Assembly: GCA_017419165.1 (NCBI GenBank)
Contig: JAFOLW010000071.1
Location: 1 to 64,000 of the forward strand
Reading direction: 5' to 3'
From: Erysipelotrichaceae bacterium
GTDB lineage: Bacteria > Bacillota_I > Bacilli_A > Erysipelotrichales > Erysipelotrichaceae
DNA: 64,000 nucleotides
Shown here: positions 9,025-18,734 of the stretch, one piece after another
Numbering within the stretch: position 1 is the stretch's first letter
How the letters are laid out: every line of letters starts with the position of its first letter
Program-made: the position numbers and the translations under genes
Notes under the pieces: model-generated
What the model saw: the letters and a program-made list of their open reading frames with translations, nothing else
Databases searched by the model: none
Told to the model about the DNA's origin: nothing

Positions 9025-9083
9025 GTCTTCGGACGTGATGCGATACGAGCTTGCAGAAGATGAAGAGACTGAGGATTCTTTGG

Positions 9084-9089
9084 TATAAT
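9084..9089 (+). promoter_or_regulatory. -10 box for the small ORF and HAD gene
   Basis: TATAAT lies 26 bases before the small ORF start. No convincing -35 box is seen at the usual distance. Confidence 0.45.
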
Positions 9090-9115
9090 TCATTAGGAAA
9101 GAGGAGTATCCATCA

Positions 9116-9178
9116 ATGAATAAGGAATGGTCATCGGACTGTGCAAAGAATAAAGGAAAGGGTTTTGATCATTTATGA
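9116..9178 (+). CDS. 20-residue small ORF coupled to the HAD gene
   Basis: ATG 9116 has a strong Shine-Dalgarno sequence (GAGGAG about 8 bases upstream) and opens 20 codons, MNKEWSSDCAKNKGKGFDHL. Its TGA overlaps the ATG of the downstream HAD gene (ATGA). The HAD gene has a poorer ribosome site of its own, so the small ORF may act mainly by bringing ribosomes to it. It is hydrophilic, without signal peptide or membrane helix. It could be a leader peptide or a chance frame. Confidence 0.5.
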   Translation: MNKEWSSDCAKNKGKGFDHL

Positions 9179-9780
9179 GAAACGGTATCCGAAATATCGT
9201 ATTCGATATGGGGAAGGTCATCATCGGCTTCGATCCGGGGATCTTCATGGACAGGGAAAAGATCTTCGATGAGAACGACCGCAGGCTGATCGAAGAAAAG
9301 ATCTACGGATCTGAAATGTGGCTGCAAATGGACATGGGCGATCTGAATGAAGAAGAGATGATCAAAAAGGTCACGCCTGAGTTCCCCGGACATCTGCGGC
9401 CGCATATCCGGAACCTGATCGCCGGCTGGCCGTATCCTTTGATCGAGATCCCGGGGATGAACGACCTGGTCTTCGATCTGAAAGGCCGCGGTTACGGGAT
9501 CTATCTTCTGTCCAATGCCAGCGTCATGCAGAAGGAATACTGGCCAGGAGTGCCTTGCGCAAAGTGTTTCGACGGTATGGCCGTATCGGCGTTCGAACAT
9601 CTGATGAAGCCGGATAAGCGATTTTATGAAGTCCTTCTGAAGCGTTATGATCTCAAAGCGGAGGAATGTCTGTTCGTCGATGACCGAAGGATCAATATCG
9701 ATGCTGCCGCTTCCTTAGGCTTCGATACTTTCCTTTTTGAAGGAGACGCCTTGAAACTGAAGAACTATATCGATAACTGA
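9175..9780 (+). CDS. HAD-superfamily sugar-phosphate phosphatase, YihX-like
   Basis: This 201-residue protein is a haloacid dehalogenase-type hydrolase. Motif I is VFDMGKVIIGFD, in which Gly replaces the second Asp of DxDxT, as in the YihX branch (DxGNV). Motif II is LLSNAS, followed by the motif III lysine around MKPDKRFYEVLL, and motif IV is LFVDDRRINIDAA. YihX itself hydrolyses alpha-glucose 1-phosphate, so a small sugar phosphate is a likely substrate. Translation probably depends on the overlapping upstream ORF. Confidence 0.85.
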   Translation: MRNGIRNIVFDMGKVIIGFDPGIFMDREKIFDENDRRLIEEKIYGSEMWLQMDMGDLNEEEMIKKVTPEFPGHLRPHIRNLIAGWPYPLIEIPGMNDLVFDLKGRGYGIYLLSNASVMQKEYWPGVPCAKCFDGMAVSAFEHLMKPDKRFYEVLLKRYDLKAEECLFVDDRRINIDAAASLGFDTFLFEGDALKLKNYIDN

Positions 9781-9781
9781 A

Positions 9782-9804
9782 CGGGAGGAAATTCCTCCTG
9801 TTTT
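9782..9804 (+). terminator. Terminator after the HAD gene
   Basis: CGGGAGGA and TCCTCCTG form an 8-bp stem (one G-T) with a 3-base loop, followed by TTTT, starting 2 bases after the stop codon. Confidence 0.7.
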
Positions 9805-9820
9805 GTTTCGGCAAATGGCT

Positions 9821-9826
9821 TATAAT
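9821..9826 (+). promoter_or_regulatory. -10 box, predicted leaderless start of the gtrA-like gene
   Basis: TATAAT ends 7 bases before ATG 9834 and there is no Shine-Dalgarno sequence in between, so the transcript should begin at or next to the start codon. Confidence 0.6.
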
Positions 9827-9833
9827 GGAAAAT

Positions 9834-10370
9834 ATGGATCTGAGTTTTATCAAACGTCTGGATAAAAAATATGAAAAGAACGGATTGTGGCAGTTTCTGA
9901 AGTTCAATCTGATCTCTTTTTCGACTTCACTGATACAGCTGCTTTTGGCAAATCTTTTTCCTTTCGTCTTTGACGGACTGAAAGCCAAACTTCCTTCCTT
10001 GCTGCAGCCGCTTTTCGATCCGAAGACGCTCTTTAACGGAGAGAGCCGTTATGTCGTGGACGGTGTCGTGACCTGGGGCTATGTGCTTCCGTTCTTTCTG
10101 TCGAATTTTTTGGCAAATCTCTACGGTTATTTCATGAATATGAAGTTCACGTTCAAAGGCAGGAATTCTTCCCGCAGCATGGTCATCTACCTGACCGTCA
10201 TGTTTTCGCTGATCTTGTTTTCGACCTGGCTGCAAGGCAGGATCGTCGCCTGGCTGGCCAAAACGAGCCTGGCTCTTCTGGCCAGGACATTGGCGGTCTC
10301 GATCTCCGGTCTGATCCAGTTCCTTGTCCTGTTTCCGCTTGAAAAGTTCGTTTTGTTCAAGGAGGATTGA
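9834..10370 (+). CDS. GtrA-family membrane protein
   Basis: This protein (178 residues from ATG 9834; an ATG three codons earlier overlaps the -10 box) has four predicted membrane segments and the GtrA signature FLSNFLANLYGYFMNMKFTF. GtrA proteins are thought to move or flip lipid-linked sugars used in cell-surface glycan decoration. A glycosyltransferase gene follows after 2 bases and a secreted amidase after that, which fits an envelope-glycan role. The second loop carries an insertion (about residues 35-70) compared with compact GtrA proteins of about 120-140 residues. The substrate is unknown. Confidence 0.78.
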   Translation: MDLSFIKRLDKKYEKNGLWQFLKFNLISFSTSLIQLLLANLFPFVFDGLKAKLPSLLQPLFDPKTLFNGESRYVVDGVVTWGYVLPFFLSNFLANLYGYFMNMKFTFKGRNSSRSMVIYLTVMFSLILFSTWLQGRIVAWLAKTSLALLARTLAVSISGLIQFLVLFPLEKFVLFKED

Positions 10371-10372
10371 TC

Positions 10373-11680
10373 ATGTCCAAAGTATCCATCATCGTTCCCG
10401 TCTATAACGGTGCAGCCGTCTTGCATAGATGTGTCGATTCTCTTCTGGCGCAGGACTATAAAGAGATCGAAGTGATCCTGGCCGATGACGGCAGTCGCGA
10501 CGATTCCTACCGGATCATCTGCGAGTATGCGGAAAAGGACCCCCGGGTCGTTCCGGTCCATAAGGAAAACGGCGGAGTCTCTTCCACCCGGAACCTGGCG
10601 CTTTCGATGGCGTCGGGAGAATACATACAGTTCGTGGATGTCGACGACTTCCTTCCTTTCGATTCGACCAAGATGATGGTCCGGGCGATGGAAGAGGAAG
10701 ACTGCGATATGGTCATCGGCGATTTTTACCGGGTCGTGGATGACAAGATGTCCAAAAAAGGTTCGATCCGCAAGGGCGGTGTCATTTCGATCCAGGAATA
10801 TGCCGACAAGATGCTGCTGTCTCCGGCGGACTTCTATTACGGAGTCTTATGGAACAAGCTCTACAAGAAAGAGATCATTTCCGCTCACGGCTTGCATATG
10901 GACGAGAACATCTCCTTATCGGAAGATGCCATCTTCAATCTGCAATATCTGATCCATGTGCGCAAAGTCTCGGTATTGAAGACGCCGGTCTATTACTATG
11001 TGCTGACGCAGGGCTCTCTGGTCGGGCAGAACCTCAATCTTCCCAGCCTCATCAAGATGAAATCGAGCGTCATCGGCTACTATAACGATTTCTACAGACA
11101 GATCTTCGATCAGGACGAATACGAAACGAGAAAACCGGTCATCTACAGTTTTCTGGTCTCGGTCGGCACCGATGCACTGACGGTCCCGATCCTGGACGAT
11201 GTGAAGAAGCTTTCGCAGGAACAAGGAGATCCTTTGCTTGAGACTCAACGCGTCGCTTATGAACTACAGTTTGAACGTCTGTCGGGTATGGTCTTCGAGA
11301 AGTTCCTCAACAGCGTGGCACAGATGAATTCGCTGGAGCTCAATGATGCGAAACTGCTGTATTATCTCTATAAGAAGAAAGAGAAATGTTCGATGGAGGA
11401 ACTGCAGACGGCATGCGATATCTCCAACGCTTCCGCCGTGCTGTCTCTGGCGAAGCTGGTCGCCGCTTCCCGTGTGCGCATTGCCGATCTGAAGATCTTT
11501 GAAAGTGACAAGGTCTTCTATGAATACATCTCTTCCGATCTTGACGATCAGTTCGACAAAGCGGAAGAGGACTACCGTTCTCTGGTCTATGACGGATTGT
11601 CGAACGAAGATATCGCCGCCTACGCTAGGATCCGCAAACTGATCTATGCGAATATGGAGAAGACGATCATCAAAGAATGA
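10373..11680 (+). CDS. Family 2 glycosyltransferase
   Basis: Translation most likely starts at ATG 10373 behind GGAGGA (435 residues). The N-terminal 230 residues form a GT-A domain: VSIIVPVYNGAAVLHRCVDSLL, ADDGSRDDS for nucleotide binding, and the metal-binding stretch VDVDDFLPF. The C-terminal 200 residues are helical and unrecognised. It should transfer a sugar from a nucleotide donor to a surface acceptor, probably together with the GtrA-like protein encoded just upstream. The acceptor is not known. Confidence 0.9.
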   Translation: MSKVSIIVPVYNGAAVLHRCVDSLLAQDYKEIEVILADDGSRDDSYRIICEYAEKDPRVVPVHKENGGVSSTRNLALSMASGEYIQFVDVDDFLPFDSTKMMVRAMEEEDCDMVIGDFYRVVDDKMSKKGSIRKGGVISIQEYADKMLLSPADFYYGVLWNKLYKKEIISAHGLHMDENISLSEDAIFNLQYLIHVRKVSVLKTPVYYYVLTQGSLVGQNLNLPSLIKMKSSVIGYYNDFYRQIFDQDEYETRKPVIYSFLVSVGTDALTVPILDDVKKLSQEQGDPLLETQRVAYELQFERLSGMVFEKFLNSVAQMNSLELNDAKLLYYLYKKKEKCSMEELQTACDISNASAVLSLAKLVAASRVRIADLKIFESDKVFYEYISSDLDDQFDKAEEDYRSLVYDGLSNEDIAAYARIRKLIYANMEKTIIKE

Positions 11681-11705
11681 ACTGCTTGCCGAAAGGATGG
11701 GACCT

Positions 11706-12950
11706 ATGAAAATGAAAAGCCGCATCTTGATGCTGATGATCCTTGTATCGATGCTGTGCCTGACGCTGTTAGGCGCTTTGAACATGGACAGAAGGCCGAA
11801 GGAAGAAGAGGTCCTGCCGGATGAAGAAGTGATCGAAGAGGAAGACGATAACGTCGTTCCTGCCACGTTCAGAGGCAAAGTCGAAGATGAGTTCGCGGTC
11901 CCGCAGGACATCATGAAACTGATCACGGATTATATGGACGCTTATTACCGTTCTTTGTATACGCTCGAGGTCGCCGATCTTTCGGATCTGTTTTCCGATC
12001 CGCTGATGGAAAAGATCTCCGAGCGGGCGATCACGCTGGTCGTGGAAGCACACAAGGATCATGATTTCGATTTCACGATGAAAAAAGCCCATTACGATCT
12101 CGGGGTCACCGATTACCGCGTCGAGAACGATAAGTATTATGTCGACCTCTTGGAAGATGATACGATGTGCTTCTCGTTTTTGAACGGCATCGAGTCCAAG
12201 ACTTATGAGATCGAAAACTACTTCACGATCGTTAAGACCGATCAGGGATACAAGATCGAAGATCTGGATAAGATACAGGGCTACTACATGACGTTCCATG
12301 ACGAGGCAAAAAGCATCGATGATGTTGAAAACACCTATGCGTATTATTCCGGGCAGCTCAAGGACATGTTCACTTACAATAAAGAGATCCTCTTGCCCAA
12401 ATCAAAGGAAAAGGCGTATATTCCAAACAAGACGTTCGCCAAAGCTTATGACCGCAATAAGGCGGCAGCCTATGCGGACAGGTATCACCACGACAGAAAT
12501 CCTCTCTGGTATAACTTTACCGATGAAGGCGGAAACTGTCAGAACTACGCTTCGCAATGCATGCTGGAAGGCGGCATTCCGTTGGATTACTTCGGTGAGG
12601 AACAGTGGAAGTGCTATGTGGAGGACCCGGATTACGAACCGGAGATCAACGAGGAAGACACGCCGAACGGCCGCACACGGTCCTGGGTCAATGTCAATTA
12701 TTTCTATAATTATGCCAAGTGGAACGAAGGGAAAGGCCTGGTGGCGGATGCCAATGTCAATCTTTACTATGCGGAACCAGGAGACATCATCATCGTCGGA
12801 AACGGCGGTCTGTCTCATACCGTCATCGTATCCAAGATCGTCGACGGTCATATCCTGGTCGATTCCAACAGTATCGACATGAAGGATTATCCTGTCGAGG
12901 CATACACTTATACCACGATCATGCTGATCAAGATCCTGGGCAGCAATTAG
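11706..12950 (+). CDS. Membrane-anchored amidase_6-domain protein
   Basis: From ATG 11706 (414 residues) the protein starts with one N-terminal membrane helix (about residues 5-25), then an acidic linker and a domain of about 220 residues with no clear match. The C-terminal part (about 255-414) is an amidase_6-type cysteine amidase domain: DRNKAAAYADRY, GGNCQNYASQCML with the likely catalytic Cys, a RTRSWVNVNYFYNY stretch and LSHTVIV with the likely catalytic His. Such domains sit in secreted proteins of Bacillota and are believed to cleave peptidoglycan or related amides. It ends the gtrA-glycosyltransferase cluster and is closed by a terminator. Confidence 0.82.
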   Translation: MKMKSRILMLMILVSMLCLTLLGALNMDRRPKEEEVLPDEEVIEEEDDNVVPATFRGKVEDEFAVPQDIMKLITDYMDAYYRSLYTLEVADLSDLFSDPLMEKISERAITLVVEAHKDHDFDFTMKKAHYDLGVTDYRVENDKYYVDLLEDDTMCFSFLNGIESKTYEIENYFTIVKTDQGYKIEDLDKIQGYYMTFHDEAKSIDDVENTYAYYSGQLKDMFTYNKEILLPKSKEKAYIPNKTFAKAYDRNKAAAYADRYHHDRNPLWYNFTDEGGNCQNYASQCMLEGGIPLDYFGEEQWKCYVEDPDYEPEINEEDTPNGRTRSWVNVNYFYNYAKWNEGKGLVADANVNLYYAEPGDIIIVGNGGLSHTVIVSKIVDGHILVDSNSIDMKDYPVEAYTYTTIMLIKILGSN

Positions 12951-12971
12951 GCGGATGACCGCCTTTTTTTT
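12950..12971 (+). terminator. Terminator of the envelope cluster
   Basis: GGCGG, loop ATGA, CCGCC and eight T begin on the last base of the amidase stop codon. Confidence 0.85.
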
Positions 12972-12995
12972 GAGTGATAATGTGATGCTAAAGAT

Positions 12996-13022
12996 TTAGC
13001 ACTCTTATTGACTGAGTGCTAT
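12996..13022 (+). promoter_or_regulatory. CIRCE operator of groESL
   Basis: TTAGCACTC, nine bases, GAGTGCTAT matches the CIRCE inverted repeat bound by HrcA with one arm base changed. It covers the -35 box of the promoter, so HrcA should block RNA polymerase. The hrcA gene is at 48.4 kb. Confidence 0.93.
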
Positions 13023-13035
13023 AAACGGGTATAAT
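13008..13035 (+). promoter_or_regulatory. groESL promoter
   Basis: TTGACT (13008-13013), 16 bp, TATAAT (13030-13035). The -35 lies in the CIRCE spacer. An AGGAGG ribosome site follows before groES. Confidence 0.85.
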
Positions 13036-13060
13036 AGTTAATGGTAGGAGGAAAAAAACT

Positions 13061-14975
<1,915 letters not shown>

Positions 14976-14994
14976 GCCGGATAAAAAAACGATG

Positions 14995-15049
14995 ACTCCC
15001 GAAGCGGAAGACAGGCACAGTCCTGTAAAAGCTCCTTCGGGAGTTTTTT
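14995..15049 (+). terminator. groESL terminator with nested inner hairpin
   Basis: Outer arms ACTCCCGAAG (14995-15004) and CTTCGGGAGT (15035-15044) enclose a second hairpin ACAGG/CCTGT, and a T run follows. This is a larger structure than most terminators in the window. Confidence 0.8.
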
Positions 15050-15083
15050 ATGTTATACTTGTTTAAAAATAGGAGGTATCGTC

Positions 15084-16919
15084 ATGCCACCCGGACTCGG
15101 ACCGCGGGGTTTCCTCACTGAAGAGGAAAAAAAGAATGCCCCGAAATTATCCAAAGAACTGATCATCCGCATATTGAAATATCTGCTGCCTTATACTTTT
15201 CAGCTGCTGATCGTTTTCGCGATCATCATCCTGTCTTCGGTGCTGGGCTTGCTTCCTTCGCTGATCACGGCGAGGATCATCGATGAAGCGATCCTGGGAA
15301 AGGATCTGACTCTGCTGGTACAGCTGATCCTGCTGGCGATCGTCACCCTGGCTGTTTCCAATGCCGTCGGTGTCTTAGAGTCATACATCAACTCCTGGGT
15401 CTCGCAGCGGATCGTCTATGACATGAAAAACGAGATGTTCTCGCATCTGCAGCGGATGCCGCATTCTTTCTTCACTTCCGAGAAACAGGGCGACATCATC
15501 ACCCGCATGAATTCGGATATCTCAGGTGTGGCAACGGTCATCTCTTCGATCCTGACCAATATCATCTCCAATGTCTGTACGGTCATCACGACGATCGTCG
15601 CTTTATTCAGGATCGATGCCAAGCTTTCGCTCATCGGCATCCTGGTCATCCCGCTGCTCGTGCTTCCGACCAAATCGGCCGGCAAGAACCGCTGGCAGCT
15701 TTTGAGCGAGTCAAGAGCGAAGACTGATGAGCTCAACGACGTCATCAATGAGTCGCTTTCCGTCTCGGGGTCCTTGCTGATTAAACTGTTCACGCAGGAA
15801 GATACGATCGACAAGAAGTTCGATGACATCAACAAAGAAGTGATCGCTCTTTCCGTCAAAGAGTCCCGAGCGGGCAGCTGGTTCCGCGTGGTGATGGGCA
15901 TCTTCACGAATCTCGGACCGCTTCTGATCTATCTGGCCGGCGGCTATCTGATCATCGCCATGAACGATACCGCCATCACCGTCGGTACGATCACGGCGAC
16001 CGTCAATATGATCAACCGGCTGTACCGGCCGGTCGAATCCTTATTGAACGTTTCCGTCGATCTGACCAGATCGATGGCATTGTTCACCCGTATCTTCTCT
16101 TATCTGGATATGGAACCGGCCGTGAAAAACGGCAAGGTCACGATCAAGCCGGATCTTTCCCAGAGAAGCGATATCGAATACAAAGATGTGGAATTCTATT
16201 ATTCGCAAGACGTGCCGCTGATCAAGGATCTTTCTTTCAGTGTTCCTTCCGGAAAGATGTACGCGATCGTCGGTCCTTCCGGTTCGGGCAAGTCGACGGT
16301 CGTCAATCTGCTGCCGCGGCTTTATGATGTCATCTCCGGTTCGGTGAAGATCAACGGCTTCGACGTCAGAGACTTCGACTTGAAGTATCTGCGTTCGAAT
16401 ATCGGCATGGTCACCCAGGAAGCCTACATGTTCAACGGAACGATCAAAGAGAATCTGCTGTTTGCCAAAGCCGATGCAACGATGGAAGAGATCGAGAATG
16501 CCTGCAAGATCGCCAACATCCATGATTTCATCGTTTCCCAGCCGGACGGCTATGATACGCAGGTCGGCAACCGCGGACTGAAGCTTTCAGGCGGTGAGAA
16601 GCAGCGTCTATCCATTGCCAGAGTCATACTCAAGGATCCGAAGATCCTGATCCTGGATGAAGCGACGTCCGCTTTGGATTCGATCTCCGAATCTTCGATC
16701 CAGGCTGCTCTGGATGTTTTGATGAAGGGCAGGACTTCGATCGTCATCGCTCACCGTCTGTCAACGATCTTACAGGCCGACAGCATCCTGGTCATTTCCG
16801 GCGGCAAGATCGTGGAACAGGGAGACCATGAGGAACTGATCGCCATGAACGGCGTCTATAAACAGCTTTATGAGACGCAGTTCCGTAAAGTCATCGCCAT
16901 GGAGACCGGAAAGGAATGA
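15084..16919 (+). CDS. ABC exporter half-transporter (permease fused to ATPase)
   Basis: This 611-residue protein has a six-helix type IV exporter membrane domain (about residues 30-340) followed by an ATPase domain. The ATPase has Walker A GPSGSGKST, signature LSGGEKQR, Walker B ILILDEATSALD and the switch histidine in IAHRLSTI. The N terminus is a short Gly/Pro-rich cytoplasmic stretch (PPGLGPRGF). Exporters of this MdlB/MsbA-like type work as dimers moving lipids, peptides or drugs; this one may be a homodimer because no partner gene adjoins it. The ribosome site is GGAGGT. Substrate unknown. Confidence 0.92.
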   Translation: MPPGLGPRGFLTEEEKKNAPKLSKELIIRILKYLLPYTFQLLIVFAIIILSSVLGLLPSLITARIIDEAILGKDLTLLVQLILLAIVTLAVSNAVGVLESYINSWVSQRIVYDMKNEMFSHLQRMPHSFFTSEKQGDIITRMNSDISGVATVISSILTNIISNVCTVITTIVALFRIDAKLSLIGILVIPLLVLPTKSAGKNRWQLLSESRAKTDELNDVINESLSVSGSLLIKLFTQEDTIDKKFDDINKEVIALSVKESRAGSWFRVVMGIFTNLGPLLIYLAGGYLIIAMNDTAITVGTITATVNMINRLYRPVESLLNVSVDLTRSMALFTRIFSYLDMEPAVKNGKVTIKPDLSQRSDIEYKDVEFYYSQDVPLIKDLSFSVPSGKMYAIVGPSGSGKSTVVNLLPRLYDVISGSVKINGFDVRDFDLKYLRSNIGMVTQEAYMFNGTIKENLLFAKADATMEEIENACKIANIHDFIVSQPDGYDTQVGNRGLKLSGGEKQRLSIARVILKDPKILILDEATSALDSISESSIQAALDVLMKGRTSIVIAHRLSTILQADSILVISGGKIVEQGDHEELIAMNGVYKQLYETQFRKVIAMETGKE

Positions 16920-16963
16920 AAATATTTACAAGGATAATAAAAAATTTTCATAATATGTAAATA

Positions 16964-16996
16964 TTTCACAAAACTTTCACAAAACTTTTGTATAGT
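16964..16996 (+). promoter_or_regulatory. Tandem 11-bp repeats upstream of a -10 box
   Basis: TTTCACAAAAC occurs twice head to tail (16964-16974 and 16975-16985), and TATAGT follows at 16991-16996 in place of a promoter with a -35 box. Direct repeats of 11 bp just upstream of a -10 are the layout used by PhoB/OmpR-type activators. What is transcribed is unclear: a hairpin at 17039 and then tRNA-Arg follow. Confidence 0.45.
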
Positions 16997-17038
16997 ATCA
17001 GTGTAGAAAGTTTTTCATTTTTAATCCTTGAAAGATTA

Positions 17039-17065
17039 TAGGACGAAGTCCTATTTTCTTTTGTT
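17039..17065 (+). terminator. Possible terminator or attenuator before tRNA-Arg
   Basis: TAGGAC, loop GAA, GTCCTA is followed by TTTTCTTTTGTTTTG. It could end the ABC exporter transcript 120 bases upstream, or end a short RNA of about 50 bases started at TATAGT 16991. Confidence 0.5.
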
Positions 17066-17085
17066 TTGTGTATAATATTAGTTGT

Positions 17086-17160
17086 GGCCCCATAGTCTAA
17101 TGGATCAAACAATCCCCTCCTAAGGGATAGTTACAGGTTCGATTCCTGTTGGGGCCGCCA
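17086..17160 (+). tRNA. tRNA-Arg (anticodon CCU)
   Basis: Acceptor arms GGCCCCA and TGGGGCC pair over 7 bp. The loop CTCCTAA, closed by ATCCC/GGGAT, gives anticodon CCT (codon AGG). The T arm holds ACAGGTTCGATTCCTGT and CCA is encoded. A TATAAT at 17071-17076 lies 10 bases upstream. Confidence 0.95.
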
Positions 17161-17167
17161 CTTGTCT

Positions 17168-17191
17168 GGACAAAAGAGTTGTCCTTTTTTT
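17168..17191 (+). terminator. tRNA-Arg terminator
   Basis: GGACAA, loop AAGAG, TTGTCC and seven T follow the tRNA by 8 bases. Confidence 0.85.
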
Positions 17192-17199
17192 ATGCTTTT

Positions 17200-17228
17200 T
17201 TGAACGAAAAGGATATTGGAATTATAAT
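17200..17228 (+). promoter_or_regulatory. Promoter giving a leaderless acyltransferase mRNA
   Basis: TTGAAC (17200-17205), exactly 17 bp, TATAAT (17223-17228), then 6 bases to ATG 17235. With transcription starting about 7 bases after the -10, the mRNA begins at the start codon. Confidence 0.8.
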
Positions 17229-17234
17229 TGGTTT

Positions 17235-18734
17235 ATGCAAGGAAACAAAAAAGATCTCCATCTGGAAAAACTCAAAGGCGGGCTCAAGGACGACGACCGT
17301 GAGATGATCGATGTGTTTTTTACAAGACTGTCGGAAAACATCGATCTGCCGATCTTATCGAAAGGGCTGCTCACCCGTCATTTCATTGATGGATTCGAAT
17401 ATTATCTGGAAGAAGGGAAGAGCGTACCGCAGATCTGCGAACTGCTGGATGTCGGAAATCTCGGAAGTTTCTATTCCGGAACGCAGCGCCGGAATTATTC
17501 ACTGGATAACGCAGCGATCGTCTATCCTTTGGGGATGAAGTACGGGCAGATGCCGATGTTCCGCCTTTCCGCGGAGCTGAAGGAGGAAGTCGAACCGGTC
17601 TTGCTGCAGCTGGCTCTGGACTTTACGATCAAGCGCTTCCCGAGTTTTTCTGCCGTCATCAAGAACGGTTTTTTCTGGCACTATCTGGAAGGAGTCAATA
17701 CGGTCTTTCTGGCGGAAGAAGAAAAAGACATTCCGTGCAAGCCGATCTCGATCGTCCTTCGTTCTTACCGTTCTTTCCGTGTCTTGTATTACAGGAAGCG
17801 GATCTCCGTCGAATTCTTTCATGTTCTGACTGACGGAAGCGGCGGCATGACGTTCCTCAAAACGCTGATCGGCGAATATCTGAGACTGAAGGGAAAGAAG
17901 ATCCCTGTTTCGCAAGGCGTTTTGGACATCAACGAAGAAGTGAAAGAAGACGAACTGGTCAACGAATTCAAGAACGCAAAAGGGGATGCCTTACTTTCGA
18001 CATTTGTCGACAAGCGGTCTTTGCAGATCGACGGAAAGCTCGGCAGAGCGCATATCAGCAGGATCGTTCACTACGAGATGGACGCAAAAGCATTGAACGA
18101 TATCGCCAGATCCTACAATGGCACAATGACCGCATATATCACGGCGCTGCTGTTTCTGGCGGCGAAGGAATGTATAAAAAAGAAGGAAGGCATCTTCAAC
18201 ATCCAGATCCCGGTCAATATGCGTAAATTCAATGGTTCCGTGACTTTGCGTAATTATTCGATGTATTTCAATGCGTCGAAAGAGATCTCACAGATCACCG
18301 ATAAAAGAGAACTGGTCAAAGAGATCGATGCCCAGATCAAGGAAAAAGGCAGCGAGAAGATGATGAACCAGATGATGATGACGACCGGCAAACTGATCAA
18401 TTCCCTGTCGTTCGTACCGCTGTTTCTCAAGGTCCCGGTCATGCAGAGCGTCTATGGCTATCTGGGCAATTCCATTATCGGCATGACACTGTCGAATCTC
18501 GGAAAGATCGATCTTCCGGAAGAGATGGCGGAAGAGATCGAAAGGATGTATTTCGTCATGCCGCCGGGCAGACCGAACCGGGCAACTTCGACACTGGCAA
18601 CGGTCAACGGCATCTGCGTCTTCACCTTGATCCGCAACAGCAAAGACGACAGATACGAACGTGTGCTTTTGAGACTGCTGGAAGAAGACGGCTTGAACGT
18701 CGATCTGGAAGGGAGCATCGAATATGAATCCTAA
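17235..18734 (+). CDS. Condensation/acyltransferase-superfamily protein
   Basis: This 499-residue protein carries HVLTDGSGG near residue 196, the HxxxDGxG active-site motif of the chloramphenicol-acetyltransferase, condensation-domain and alcohol-acyltransferase superfamily, with the histidine as general base. A second lobe begins near residue 270 and contains the usual NIQIPVNMR and SNLGKIDLP stretches that mark the C-terminal half of such enzymes. It should transfer an acyl group from CoA or a carrier protein to an alcohol or amine. The next gene overlaps its end and encodes a six-helix membrane protein, so the acceptor may be a membrane lipid or envelope glycan; that is inference. Confidence 0.75.
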   Translation: MQGNKKDLHLEKLKGGLKDDDREMIDVFFTRLSENIDLPILSKGLLTRHFIDGFEYYLEEGKSVPQICELLDVGNLGSFYSGTQRRNYSLDNAAIVYPLGMKYGQMPMFRLSAELKEEVEPVLLQLALDFTIKRFPSFSAVIKNGFFWHYLEGVNTVFLAEEEKDIPCKPISIVLRSYRSFRVLYYRKRISVEFFHVLTDGSGGMTFLKTLIGEYLRLKGKKIPVSQGVLDINEEVKEDELVNEFKNAKGDALLSTFVDKRSLQIDGKLGRAHISRIVHYEMDAKALNDIARSYNGTMTAYITALLFLAAKECIKKKEGIFNIQIPVNMRKFNGSVTLRNYSMYFNASKEISQITDKRELVKEIDAQIKEKGSEKMMNQMMMTTGKLINSLSFVPLFLKVPVMQSVYGYLGNSIIGMTLSNLGKIDLPEEMAEEIERMYFVMPPGRPNRATSTLATVNGICVFTLIRNSKDDRYERVLLRLLEEDGLNVDLEGSIEYES

